From Streptomyces sp. CC208A (GTDB lineage Bacteria > Actinomycetota > Actinomycetes > Streptomycetales > Streptomycetaceae), in NCBI RefSeq assembly GCF_030010625.1, contig NZ_JASCXN010000030.1:39220-103219 (forward strand): DNA of 64,000 nucleotides, given 5' to 3'. The notes below the pieces were generated by a model, which ran no database searches, was not told the DNA's origin, and saw only the letters and a program-made list of their open reading frames with translations. A program made the translations under genes and the position numbers. Position 1 is the stretch's first letter. The number at the start of each line of letters is the position of its first letter. Below are positions 42,851-53,120 of the stretch, one piece after another.

Positions 42851-43518
42851 AGTTCAACCGCATCCTCCTCTCCGCGACCCTGATCGCGGTCGCCCTCGTC
42901 GTCCAGGTCTCCGTCCTCGCCCGGCTCCAGCTCCCCGGTGCCGTCCCCGACCTCGTCCTCCTCACGGTCGTCGCCCTCGCCCTCGTCCACGGCCCGGTCA
43001 CCGGCTCCCTCGTAGGCTTCTCCGCCGGCCTCCTCGCCGACCTGGCCCCGCCCGCCGACCACGCCGCCGGCCGCTACGCCCTCGTGCTCTGCGTGGTCGG
43101 CTACCTCGTCGGCCTCGTCCGGCCCGAGAACGGCCGGTTCACCTCCGCCGTCGGCCCGATGGCCGCCGTCGTCGGCGCGGCCGTCGGCTCCACCCTGCTC
43201 TACGCGGGCGTCGGCGCCCTCGTCGGCGACACCGCCGCCCGCCACGTCGGCCTCACCTCCCTGCTCCTCACCGCCGTCGTCTACGACCTGCTGCTCGCCC
43301 CCTTCACGGTGCCGCTCGTCATGGCCCTGGCCCGGCGGGCCGAGAACGACCCGGTCGCCGACGCCACCGGGGCGGGCGGCGGCGCCGACGTCTCCTCCGG
43401 CTGGCTCTCCTCCGGCACCGGCCTGAGGATCGGCACCCAGCGCGGCGGCCTGCGCGTCAAGGCGGCCCGCACCCGCGCCACCCGCGCCGGACGCATCAAG
43501 GGAGTCAAGCGACTGTGA
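42847..43518 (+). CDS. mreD: Rod-shape determining protein MreD
   Basis: This 223-residue integral membrane protein has five or six helices (for example ILLSATLIAVALVVQVSVLA and DLVLLTVVALALVHGPVTG) and a basic C-terminal tail (KAARTRATRAGRIKGVKRL). It belongs to the elongasome with MreB and MreC. The GTG at 42847 overlaps the mreC stop by 4 nt, which indicates translational coupling. The next gene, pbp2, starts 19 nt downstream. Confidence 0.92.
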   Translation: MKFNRILLSATLIAVALVVQVSVLARLQLPGAVPDLVLLTVVALALVHGPVTGSLVGFSAGLLADLAPPADHAAGRYALVLCVVGYLVGLVRPENGRFTSAVGPMAAVVGAAVGSTLLYAGVGALVGDTAARHVGLTSLLLTAVVYDLLLAPFTVPLVMALARRAENDPVADATGAGGGADVSSGWLSSGTGLRIGTQRGGLRVKAARTRATRAGRIKGVKRL

Positions 43519-43537
43519 CCGAGGGGGCCCCGGCGGC

Positions 43538-45739
43538 ATGACCAACATCCCCGAGACCGGACGGACCCCCCGGGTCCAGACCCGGCTCGTCGTCATCCAG
43601 ATCCTCGTCGTCTCGCTGCTGCTCACCCTGGGCGGCCGGCTCTGGTACCTCCAGATCCGCAACGGCAAGGAGTACACGGACGAGGCCAGGAACAACCACA
43701 TCCAGCAGGTCGTCCAGCCCGCCGTCCGCGGCTCCATCCTCGACGCCCGGGGCGTCCCGCTCGCCGACAACGAGACCCGGCTGGTGGTCTCCGCCTCGCG
43801 CACCGAGCTGATGAAGATGAAGGACCGCGGCAAGGCCGTCCTCACCCGGCTCGCCGGCGTCCTGGAGATGAAGCCCGAGGACGTCATCAACAAGATCCGG
43901 CTGTGCGACTCCCAGACGCCCAAGCCCTGCTGGAACGGCTCCCCGTACCAGCCGATCCCGGTCACCGACGAGGCCACCACCCAGCAGGCCCTGACGATCC
44001 GTGAGAGCGCCGAGGACTTCCCCGGCATCACCGCGGAGCCCACCGCCGTCCGCCGCTACCCCGCGCTCGGCGGAGCCCGTACCGCACAGGTCCTCGGCTA
44101 CCTCTCGCCCGTCACCGACGAGGAGATCGCGAAGGCCAAGGACACCGACTCGCCGTTCCTCCGCTCCGACCAGGTCGGCCGCTCCGGCATCGAGCGCACC
44201 TACGACAAGGAGCTGCGCGGCAAGGCCGGCGTGACCCGCTACGAGGTCGACAAGCTCGGCCGCGTCATGGGCCAGACCAAGGCCGACCCCGGCGTGGCCG
44301 GCTCCACCCTCGTCACCAGCATCGACGCCCGGGTCCAGGCCGTCGCCGAGTACGAGCTCGCGCAGGCGATGAAGACCGTCCGCGGCGAGACCGACAAGAT
44401 CACCGGCCGGAAGTACGAGGCCGACTCCGGAGCGGTCGTCGTCATGGAGACGAAGACCGGCCGGGTCGTCGCCATGGCCTCCCAGCCCGACTACGACCCC
44501 AACGTCTGGATCGGCGGCATCTCCGCCAAGGACTACGCCTCCCTCACCAGCAAGGGCTCCAACTACCCGCTGCTCAACCGCGCCATCCAGGGCCAGGCCC
44601 CGGCCGGCTCCATCTTCAAGGTGGTCTCCGCGAGCGCCGCCGTCCGCGCCGGCTACGACTTCAACGACAGGTACAACTGCAGCGCCTCCTACAGCCTCGG
44701 CAACCGCAGCTTCGCCAACTTCGAGTCCCAGGGCCACGGCCCCATCACCCTCGGCGAGGCCCTCAAGTACTCCTGCAACACCGTCTTCTACGCCCTCGGC
44801 CACAAGGAGTGGCAGAAGGACGGCGGCATCACCCCGAACAAGGACGCGCACGACTGGTTCTACGTGACCGCCCGCGACTTCGGCCTCGGCTCGGAGACCG
44901 GCGTCGACCTCCCCAACGAGGTCACGGGCCGCATCCCGGACCGCCAGTGGAAGCAGAAGTTCTGGGAGGCCAACAAGGACGCCTGGTGCAAGCAGGGCAA
45001 GAAGGGCGGCAGCTACGTCGAGCAGATCGCGTACGAGAGCTGCCTCGAAGGCAACCAGCTGAAGGCGTACGACAGCATCAACTTCGCGATCGGACAGGGC
45101 GACGTCCTCGTCACCCCCATCCAGATGGCGACCATCTACGCCGCCATCAGCAACGGCGGCACGCTCTACGACCCCCACGTCGGCAAGGCCGTCATCAGCC
45201 CCGACGGCAAGCAGGTCCGGGAGATCAAGCCCAAGGCCCACGGCAGGCTGCCGGTCGACGCCCGGACCATCCGCGACCTCGACAAGGGCCTGCGCTCCGT
45301 CGTCGAGCCCGGCGGCACCGCCGCCTGGCGGTTCGGCGGCTGGCCCCAGGACAAGATCCCGATGCGCGCCAAGACCGGCACCGCCCAGGTCTACGGCAAG
45401 CAGACCACCTCGTGGCTCGCGACCTACACCGACGACTTCACCATCGTCATGACCATCTCCCAGGCCGGCACCGGCTCCGGCGCCTCCGGCCCCGCCGTGC
45501 GCAACATCTACGACGCCCTCTACGGCCTCGACGACGCCGGCAACCAGGACCTCAAGCGCGCCCTGCTGCCCCGGCCGCAGACGGCGCTGCCGAAGATCGA
45601 CGCCGACGGCACCATCGCCGCCCCCGCCATCAAGGCGTACGACCCCACGTCCCAGCTGGTCGCCCCGGACGGGAAGAACGGCGCGAACGGCGCCGGGGGA
45701 CCGCAGCACGCGGGCACGCCCCCGAACAGGAGGGACTGA
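43538..45739 (+). CDS. mrdA: Penicillin-binding protein 2 (class B transpeptidase)
   Basis: This 733-residue protein cross-links peptidoglycan in partnership with RodA. It has one N-terminal membrane helix (about residues 15-35, VIQILVVSLLLTLGGRLWYL), a PBP dimerisation domain (RGSILDARGVPLADNETRLV) and a transpeptidase domain. Motifs are SxxK in APAGSIFKVVSASAA near 358, SxN in LKYSCNTVFYALG near 412 and KTG in MRAKTGTAQVYGKQTTSW near 611. All are intact. The ATG at 43538 follows GAGGGGG. It overlaps the operon organisation with rodA 4 nt downstream. Confidence 0.95.
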   Translation: MTNIPETGRTPRVQTRLVVIQILVVSLLLTLGGRLWYLQIRNGKEYTDEARNNHIQQVVQPAVRGSILDARGVPLADNETRLVVSASRTELMKMKDRGKAVLTRLAGVLEMKPEDVINKIRLCDSQTPKPCWNGSPYQPIPVTDEATTQQALTIRESAEDFPGITAEPTAVRRYPALGGARTAQVLGYLSPVTDEEIAKAKDTDSPFLRSDQVGRSGIERTYDKELRGKAGVTRYEVDKLGRVMGQTKADPGVAGSTLVTSIDARVQAVAEYELAQAMKTVRGETDKITGRKYEADSGAVVVMETKTGRVVAMASQPDYDPNVWIGGISAKDYASLTSKGSNYPLLNRAIQGQAPAGSIFKVVSASAAVRAGYDFNDRYNCSASYSLGNRSFANFESQGHGPITLGEALKYSCNTVFYALGHKEWQKDGGITPNKDAHDWFYVTARDFGLGSETGVDLPNEVTGRIPDRQWKQKFWEANKDAWCKQGKKGGSYVEQIAYESCLEGNQLKAYDSINFAIGQGDVLVTPIQMATIYAAISNGGTLYDPHVGKAVISPDGKQVREIKPKAHGRLPVDARTIRDLDKGLRSVVEPGGTAAWRFGGWPQDKIPMRAKTGTAQVYGKQTTSWLATYTDDFTIVMTISQAGTGSGASGPAVRNIYDALYGLDDAGNQDLKRALLPRPQTALPKIDADGTIAAPAIKAYDPTSQLVAPDGKNGANGAGGPQHAGTPPNRRD

Positions 45740-45743
45740 CGCG

Positions 45744-46943
45744 ATGCCCGCCCGGACGAACTTCTCCGTCTCCCGCTACGCCCCCGACCGCGGCCCCGTC
45801 GCCCGGCTGACCGCCCGCGACTCGGTGCTGCGCCGGCTCGACTGGCCGATACTGCTCTCCGCGCTCGCGCTCTCGCTGATCGGCTCGCTGCTCGTCTGGT
45901 CGGCGACCCGGGGCCGTACCGAGCTCACCAACGGCGACCCGCAGTACTTCCTCTTCCGGCACCTGCTGAACACCGGCATCGGGGTCGTCCTGATGATAGG
46001 GACGGTCTGGCTGGGACACCGCACCCTGCGCGGCGCCGTCCCGGTCCTCTACGGCCTGTCGATCGTGCTGATCCTCGCCGTCCTCACCCCGCTCGGCGCC
46101 ACCATCAACGGCGCCCACGCGTGGATCGTGATCGGCGGCGGCTTCTCGCTCCAGCCCAGCGAGTTCGTGAAGGTCACCATCATCCTGGTGATGGCGGTGC
46201 TGCTCGCGGCGAAGGTGGACGCGGGCGACCAGCTCCATCCGGACCACGGGACCGTCGCCAAGTCCCTGGTCTTCGCCGCCCTCCCCATGGGCATCATCAT
46301 GCTCATGCCGGACCTCGGCTCGGTCATGGTGATGATCGTGATCGTGCTCGGCGTGCTGCTCGCCTCCGGCGCCTCCAACCGCTGGGTCCTCGGCCTGATC
46401 GGCTCGGGCATCGCCGGAGCGGTCCTCGTCACCGCCCTCGGCATGCTCGACGAGTACCAGATCAACCGCTTCGCCGCCTTCGCCAACCCCGACCTCGACC
46501 CCTCCGGCGTCGGCTACAACACCAACCAGGCCCGCATCGCCATCGGCTCCGGCGGCCTCAAGGGCGCCGGGCTCTTCAACGGCCACCAGACCAGCGGCCA
46601 GTTCGTCCCCGAACAGCAGACCGACTTCGTCTTCACCGTCGCCGGCGAGGAACTCGGCTTCATCGGCTCTGGCTTCATCCTGCTGCTGCTCGGCGTCGTG
46701 CTCTGGCGGGCCTGCCGGATCGCCCGCGAGACCACCGAGCTGTACGGCACGATCGTCGCCGCCGGCATCATCGCCTGGTTCGCCTTCCAGTCCTTCGAGA
46801 ACATCGGCATGAACCTCGGCATCATGCCCGTCGCCGGTCTGCCGCTGCCCTTCGTCTCCTACGGCGGCTCCTCGATGTTCGCCGTCTGGGTGGCGATCGG
46901 ACTGCTCCAGTCGATCCGCGTACAACGGCCGATGACCGCCTGA
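45744..46943 (+). CDS. rodA: Peptidoglycan glycosyltransferase RodA (SEDS family)
   Basis: This 399-residue polytopic protein polymerises lipid II and is the SEDS partner of PBP2. It has about ten helices. SEDS signatures are GATINGAHAWIVIGGGFSLQ followed by PSEFVKV (near residue 115-140), MLMPDLGSVMVMIVIVLGVL (near 183) and QQTDFVFTVAGEELGFIGSG (near 290). The final block GIMPVAGLPLPFVSYGGSS is near 355. The ATG at 45744 follows AGGAGGGA at ideal spacing. In S. coelicolor the equivalent gene is known as sfr. It ends the mre cluster. Confidence 0.95.
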   Translation: MPARTNFSVSRYAPDRGPVARLTARDSVLRRLDWPILLSALALSLIGSLLVWSATRGRTELTNGDPQYFLFRHLLNTGIGVVLMIGTVWLGHRTLRGAVPVLYGLSIVLILAVLTPLGATINGAHAWIVIGGGFSLQPSEFVKVTIILVMAVLLAAKVDAGDQLHPDHGTVAKSLVFAALPMGIIMLMPDLGSVMVMIVIVLGVLLASGASNRWVLGLIGSGIAGAVLVTALGMLDEYQINRFAAFANPDLDPSGVGYNTNQARIAIGSGGLKGAGLFNGHQTSGQFVPEQQTDFVFTVAGEELGFIGSGFILLLLGVVLWRACRIARETTELYGTIVAAGIIAWFAFQSFENIGMNLGIMPVAGLPLPFVSYGGSSMFAVWVAIGLLQSIRVQRPMTA

Positions 46944-46963
46944 CGCCCGGCCGCCCCGGCGAC

Positions 46964-46969
46964 TAGATT
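46964..46969 (+). promoter_or_regulatory. -10 element (TAGATT) of probably leaderless CYTH/CHAD gene
   Basis: TAGATT lies 6 nt before the ATG at 46976. A ctgacg hexamer about 18 nt further upstream could be the -35. No ribosome binding site is present, so a leaderless transcript is likely. Confidence 0.5.
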
Positions 46970-46975
46970 CGACCT

Positions 46976-48517
46976 ATGGCGGAGACCAAGCGCGAGATCG
47001 AGCGGAAGTACGAAGCCACCGCGGAGACCCGGCTGCCGGACCTCACCCGAGCGGCCGGGGTCGCGTCGGTGACGGGCGAGGGCGTCACCGAGCTCGACGC
47101 GGTCTACTACGACACGCCCGATCTGCGGCTCGCCGCCGACTCCCTCACCCTGCGGCGCCGCACCGGCGGCAAGGACGCCGGCTGGCACCTCAAGTTCCCC
47201 GTCGCCGTCGGCGTCCGCGACGAGATCAGGGCCCCGCTCTCGGACACGCTCCCGCGCCCCCTGGCGGGACTCCTGCGCTCCCGGCTCCGCGGCGCCGACG
47301 TCGTCCCCGTCGTCCGGCTCCGCTCCGCCCGCGACGTGCGGCACCTCCGGGACGAGGACGGCACCGTCCTGGCGGAGCTCTCCGTCGACACCGTCCACGC
47401 CGACCGACTCCTTCCCGAAGACGCCGAGGATGCCGAAGGCTCCGGCGCCACTGCCACCGCCTGGACCGAGATCGAGGTCGAGCTCGCCGACGACGCCGAC
47501 CCCGCCGTCCTCGACGCCGTCGAGAAACGCCTGCGGAAGGCCGGCATCCACCCCTCCGACGCCCCCTCCAAACTGGCCCGCGCCCTCGACGAGACCGGCC
47601 TGGCGCCCGAACGGGCGGAGCCGCGCGGCGACGGTTCGGCGGGCGCGGCGGTCCTCGCGTACATACGGGAGCAGATCGAGGCCCTCGTCCGGCTCGACCC
47701 CGCCGTCCGCCGCGACCTGCCCGACGCCGTCCACCGGATGCGGGTCGCCTGCCGCCGCCTCCGCAGCGCCTTCAAGACCTACCGCACGGTCCTCGACCGG
47801 GAGGTCACCGACCCGATCGGCGCCGAGCTGAAGTGGCTCGCCGGCGAGCTCGGCCATGCCCGCGACCAGGAGGTCCTGGACGCCCGGCTGCGCGCCGCCC
47901 TCGACGACCTGCCCCGCGAACAGCTCCACGGCCCGGTCCGCGGCCGGCTCCGCGCCTGGGACCGGGCCCGCTCCGCCGGCTCCCGGCGCCGCGCCCTCGA
48001 CGCCCTCGACTCGTCCCGCCACCTCGCTCTCCTCGACGCCCTCGACCGGCTCCTCGCCGACCCGCCGCTGAAGCCCGCCGCCCGCAAGAAGGCCGCGAAG
48101 GTGCTGCCGAAGGCGGTCCTGCGCGACCACGCCCGGCTCGCCGACCGGATCGCCCCCGCCCTCGCCCTCGACCCCGGCCACGAGCGCGACCTCGCCCTCC
48201 ACGAGGCCCGCAAGGCCGCCAAACGGGCCCGGTACGCCGCCGAGGCCGCCGCCCCCACCCTCGGCAAGCCCGCCGAACGCCTCGCCAAGAAGGTCAAGGC
48301 CGTCCAGACCCTCCTCGGCGACCACCAGGACGCGGTCGTCGCCCGCGCCGCCCTGCGCGACCTCGCCGCCCAGGCCGAAGCGGCCGGCGAACCCTCCTTC
48401 ACCTGGGGCGTTCTCCACGCCAAGCAGGAAGAGGCCGCGGCGGCGGGCGAGCGGGAACTGCCGGAGGTGTGGGAGCGGGCGGCGGCCCCGGAGCTCCGGG
48501 CGGCACTGAGCCGCTGA
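46976..48517 (+). CDS. CYTH and CHAD domain-containing protein
   Basis: This 513-residue protein has an N-terminal CYTH domain and a C-terminal CHAD domain. The CYTH part starts ETKREIERKYEA (the ExExK pattern) and continues DAVYYDTPDLRLAADSLTLR, then HLKFPV and TEIEVELADDADPAVLD (about residues 3-200). The CHAD part (about 225-510) is helical with conserved His and Arg: DAVHRMRVACRRLRSAFKTY and LHEARKAAKRARYAAEAAAP. CYTH enzymes act on triphosphates and CHAD domains bind polyphosphate, so a polyphosphate-related role is likely but unproven. All acidic CYTH residues appear present. Confidence 0.9.
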   Translation: MAETKREIERKYEATAETRLPDLTRAAGVASVTGEGVTELDAVYYDTPDLRLAADSLTLRRRTGGKDAGWHLKFPVAVGVRDEIRAPLSDTLPRPLAGLLRSRLRGADVVPVVRLRSARDVRHLRDEDGTVLAELSVDTVHADRLLPEDAEDAEGSGATATAWTEIEVELADDADPAVLDAVEKRLRKAGIHPSDAPSKLARALDETGLAPERAEPRGDGSAGAAVLAYIREQIEALVRLDPAVRRDLPDAVHRMRVACRRLRSAFKTYRTVLDREVTDPIGAELKWLAGELGHARDQEVLDARLRAALDDLPREQLHGPVRGRLRAWDRARSAGSRRRALDALDSSRHLALLDALDRLLADPPLKPAARKKAAKVLPKAVLRDHARLADRIAPALALDPGHERDLALHEARKAAKRARYAAEAAAPTLGKPAERLAKKVKAVQTLLGDHQDAVVARAALRDLAAQAEAAGEPSFTWGVLHAKQEEAAAAGERELPEVWERAAAPELRAALSR

Positions 48518-48569
48518 GCACCGGGGTACGCTTGAGAGTCGCCCCCCTGCCAGCTCACGAAGGTTCGAG

Positions 48570-50498
<1,929 letters not shown>

Positions 50499-50500
50499 CC

Positions 50501-50689
50501 TTGACCAGCGGCGATGCCATCCAGCGGATGGCCGAGGCGCTTGCCGACATCTCCGAGGCGGACCGCGCCGAAGCCCTGCGAGGGCTCGGCGCGAAGGAGC
50601 GCGAGCAGGCTCCCCGCCCCACGCGGCGCACGCCGCTCCCCGCCCCTCGGCGGGACCCGGGCATCGTCTCGGCGGTCGAGTGGGTGTAG
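50501..50689 (+). CDS. Hypothetical 62-residue protein, start 2 nt after the radical SAM stop
   Basis: The reading frame starts with TTG at 50501, only 2 nt after the TAG of the hybrid radical SAM gene, so it may be translated by coupling. It encodes MTSGDAIQRMAEALADISEA, a helical acidic-basic segment, then a Pro/Arg-rich part (APRPTRRTPLPAPRRDPG) and the end SAVEWV. An internal ATG at 50528 is an alternative start. No ribosome binding site is strong. Codon-position bias is fair. No domain is recognised. It would be the first gene of the element and could use the host operon's promoter. Confidence 0.4.
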   Translation: MTSGDAIQRMAEALADISEADRAEALRGLGAKEREQAPRPTRRTPLPAPRRDPGIVSAVEWV

Positions 50690-50750
50690 ACGACGAGAGG
50701 CGTTCGGACGATCTGGTCCGGGCGCCTTTCGGCGTTCCTGGGGTCCTGTT

Positions 50751-50784
50751 TATGCGACAACGCGCATAGTCGCGTTTCCGCATA
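50751..50784. promoter_or_regulatory. TATGCG/CGCATA operator-like repeats upstream of the Scr1-type operon
   Basis: TATGCG (50751-50756) and CGCATA (50763-50768) form a perfect inverted repeat with a 6-nt spacer. A third copy, CGCATA, lies at 50779-50784. They are 73 nt upstream of the first gene of the operon that encodes the XRE regulator, so autoregulation is plausible. Confidence 0.5.
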
Positions 50785-50856
50785 GACGGCGTGTCCACCC
50801 CGCTCGTACGGTCGTGGCGACCGGGCCCGCAGAGGGCTCGCAAGAGGGGGTTCAGC

Positions 50857-51066
50857 ATGGCGCGCGAAGAACTCACACGGCTCACCGGCAACACCGAGGG
50901 TGGCAACTGCGGGCAGGGCGACTGCCCGAACGTCTACCGCACCGCCTCTGGCTCGTTCGTGGTCCAGGGCGACGTGTCCACCGCCTTCACCCCGCCCGCC
51001 GGCGAAGGGCTCGTGGAGATCCCCGAGGAAGTTCTGAGGGAGGCCGTCCGTGCTCTTGGATGGTGA
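50857..51066 (+). CDS. Small Cys-containing protein of a Scr1/DUF6879 operon
   Basis: This 69-residue protein starts at ATG 50857 with GAGGGGG 6 nt upstream. It has two cysteines in GGNCGQGDCPNVYRTASG and a segment SFVVQGDVSTAFTPPAGEG. Small proteins with NCGxGxCPxVY sequences are found beside XRE regulators and DUF6879 proteins in Streptomyces, in my recollection. Function is unknown. It overlaps the next gene by 17 nt, so the operon is tightly coupled. Confidence 0.72.
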   Translation: MAREELTRLTGNTEGGNCGQGDCPNVYRTASGSFVVQGDVSTAFTPPAGEGLVEIPEEVLREAVRALGW

Positions 51067-51547
51067 AGACTGGGCGGACAAGTTCAAGACGTTCCAGACC
51101 GAAGCCTGGCGGCTTGAGACCCTGCCGCAGTACCTCGTACCGCAGGAAGCGGAGGAGCTCGCCGCCTTCAAGGCGGGGGCCCGTTTCCCCGGACCGTACG
51201 AGGACGCGTGGATGGCCCTGGTCCGCACCCGCAACGTGGGGCGCGTCCACATCGTCACCCGGCCGCTCACGGACTACCTGCGGTTCGAGTTCGAGCGCTA
51301 CTACCGGCACCAGGCCCCGGCGGGGGAAGACATCCGCATCCTCGACATCACCGACCGGCCGAACCCGCTCCCCGACGTCCAGGACTTCTGGATGTTCGAC
51401 CGCTCGACGGTCGTCCTCATGAAGTACGAGGCCGACGGTACGCAGATCGAGCGGGAGCTGTACGAGGGTGACCCCGCCCCGTTCCTCGAATACCAGCGCA
51501 TCGCCATCGCGGAATCGGTCCCGTTCCTGGAGTACGTGACCGAGTGA
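51050..51547 (+). CDS. DUF6879 family protein
   Basis: This 165-residue protein starts at GTG 51050, with GAGGGAGG 6 nt upstream inside the preceding gene. Family-like segments are FQTEAWRLETLPQYLVPQEA, YLRFEFERYYRHQAPAGEDI, ILDITDRPNP and DFWMFDRSTVVLMKYEADG. DUF6879 proteins are almost always next to Scr1-type XRE regulators and may be a toxin-like, signalling or partner component, but no activity is shown. The stop overlaps the XRE start by 4 nt (GTGA). Confidence 0.8.
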   Translation: MLLDGEDWADKFKTFQTEAWRLETLPQYLVPQEAEELAAFKAGARFPGPYEDAWMALVRTRNVGRVHIVTRPLTDYLRFEFERYYRHQAPAGEDIRILDITDRPNPLPDVQDFWMFDRSTVVLMKYEADGTQIERELYEGDPAPFLEYQRIAIAESVPFLEYVTE

Positions 51548-52377
51548 CGTTCGAGCCCGAGCAACTCGGCCAGTCCTCCCAGGAACTCGCCGCGACACTG
51601 CGCAAGCTGCGGAAGCAGGCCGGTCTCTCCGGGGACCGGCTTGCCGCGCGCTGCAACATGTCGCAGTCGAAGGTGAGCCGGATCGAGAGCGGGAAGGTGC
51701 GCCCGTCCCTGGTGGACATAGAGCGCATCCTCAGAGCTTTGGACGCCCCGCCGGCCTTGGTCGCGGAGGTGTCAGCGCTTGCCCGCATCGCCGCTACGGA
51801 GTGGCAGGACGCACGGTCGATGCGGCGGAAGGGTCTGGACAAGAAGCAGCTTGAGCTTGCCGGGCTCGAAGCGTCCTCGACGGAGTTCCGGTTCTTCCTG
51901 CTCTCGATGCTCACGGCCCTGCTCTCCACCCCGGAGTACATCAGGGCCAGCCTCGCTCACATCCCCGGAGACCACAGCAAGGCCGTGGCGAGGAAGCTGG
52001 AGCGGCAGGAGGTCCTGTACGACCGCCGGAAGAAGTTCACCTTCATCGTCACCGAGCAGGCGGCCCGCTCCCCGTTTGTCTCCCCGGACGCCATGGCCGT
52101 GCAGCTCGACCGGCTGGCTTCACTGACCCACCTGCCGAACGTGCGTCTCGGCGTGCTCCCGATCGAGACGCGCCTGCCAGGGTGTCCGCTGAACACGTTC
52201 ACCGTGTACGACGAGCGGCTGGCCACGGTGGAGACGACGACGGGGGTGTTGGTGTTCCGCGACCCGAGAGACGTCCGGATGTACCTCGATGAATTCGCCG
52301 GTTATGACGGGCGCGCCCTCTTCGGCGAAGACGCGCGGGAACGGCTGGCTGAGTGGGCGATGGCGTTCCGGTCCTGA
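51544..52377 (+). CDS. Scr1-family XRE transcriptional regulator (HTH plus DUF5753 domain)
   Basis: This 277-residue protein has an N-terminal Cro/CI-type HTH (about residues 12-68): LAATLRKLRKQAGLSGDRLA and MSQSKVSRIESGKVRPSL. The C-terminal domain (about 90-270) is of the DUF5753 type, with FFLLSMLTALLSTPEYIRAS, FIVTEQAARSPFVSPDAM and ADTPEVMA-like LAEWAMAFRS at the end. Scr1-type regulators are called toxin-antitoxin-antitoxin-like; S. coelicolor Scr1 activates antibiotic genes. The usual DUF397 partner is not next to it; DUF6879 takes that place. It probably binds the TATGCG repeats upstream. Confidence 0.87.
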   Translation: MTFEPEQLGQSSQELAATLRKLRKQAGLSGDRLAARCNMSQSKVSRIESGKVRPSLVDIERILRALDAPPALVAEVSALARIAATEWQDARSMRRKGLDKKQLELAGLEASSTEFRFFLLSMLTALLSTPEYIRASLAHIPGDHSKAVARKLERQEVLYDRRKKFTFIVTEQAARSPFVSPDAMAVQLDRLASLTHLPNVRLGVLPIETRLPGCPLNTFTVYDERLATVETTTGVLVFRDPRDVRMYLDEFAGYDGRALFGEDARERLAEWAMAFRS

Positions 52378-52469
52378 TCTTTAGTCCAGTACGCGACTGA
52401 ACCTCGAATCGCCCCCGGTCAGCGGGCAAGGATGCCGTGCCATCGGAGAACGCACGGGAGGCGTACGAG

Positions 52470-52673
52470 ATGAGCAGCGAGCAGACCACCATGTCGGGAC
52501 CCGTACACCTGTCCCTTCCGTCTCAACCTCCGGACCCTGTGTCGGGTTGCCGTGAGTGCCTCGGCTTCGCGGTGAACAGGGCGAACGCCACCTCTGTGGG
52601 CGACTACTCGAAGGCTTCGGATGTGAACGTGGCCTTCCGTGCCCACCTGCGGCGCAAGCACGGGGGACGCTGA
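52470..52673 (+). CDS. Small Cys-containing hypothetical protein
   Basis: This 67-residue protein starts at ATG 52470, with GGGAGG 8 nt upstream; a GTG at 52437 would add 11 residues. It contains CRECLGFAVNRANATSVGD (a Cys-X2-Cys pair) and ends FRAHLRRKHGGR, a His-rich end that could complete a zinc site. Similar small proteins accompany Scr1 operons in Streptomyces, as I recall. Its stop overlaps the next start (TGATG). Confidence 0.68.
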   Translation: MSSEQTTMSGPVHLSLPSQPPDPVSGCRECLGFAVNRANATSVGDYSKASDVNVAFRAHLRRKHGGR

Positions 52674-52894
52674 TGGCGCGTGCCACCCTTCGGTTCGTGG
52701 CTCACCGGATCACACAGCATCCGGACACGGATGTGACCTTTGAGGCGGAGTGCCTGCACTGCAAGTGGAAGGCGGAGCCGTCGACGGACAGTGCGGCGGT
52801 CGACGTCGAGTGCATGAGTCACACCGGCCTGAGCAACCATCGGGGCTTCCGGCGGATTTGTACGTCGTTCGCCATGGTGGTGCGGGCCGAGTAA
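52673..52894 (+). CDS. DUF7848-like small protein
   Basis: This 73-residue protein starts at ATG 52673, overlapping the preceding stop by one base. It reads MARATLRFVAHRITQHPDTD, then VTFEAECLHCKWKAEPSTDS and a helical end with CMSHTGLSNHRGFRRICTSF. The Cys-X2-Cys and later His/Cys residues suggest a small zinc-ribbon. This class is frequent next to XRE regulators in Streptomyces. Function is unknown. Confidence 0.7.
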   Translation: MARATLRFVAHRITQHPDTDVTFEAECLHCKWKAEPSTDSAAVDVECMSHTGLSNHRGFRRICTSFAMVVRAE

Positions 52895-52984
52895 GACAGA
52901 CCCTCGGTGCACTGAGGGACGGCAAGCAACATAGACCAGCGGTGCGCTGGAAGGGGCGCGGTGTGAGCGACGTGCGCCCCTGTG

Positions 52985-53026
52985 CTGGCCCCTGTCGACC
53001 GCCCCCACGGGGTCGCAGGGGGCCAG
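52985..53026. terminator. Hairpin between the Scr1 operon and the convergent resolvase
   Basis: The arms ctggcccctgtcgacc (52985-53000) and ggtcgcagggggccag (53011-53026) pair at 14 of 16 positions. The hairpin lies between convergent units, 90 nt after the last small gene and 95 nt before the resolvase stop. Confidence 0.6.
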
Positions 53027-53120
53027 TATCGTTGCAGGCGTCGGACAGTGTTGTACGTCCATGTCTGACAACGACCCCGGCGTAGAGCCGAGGGCCTGTC
53101 TGCGCTGCTGTGCGCCTGCC

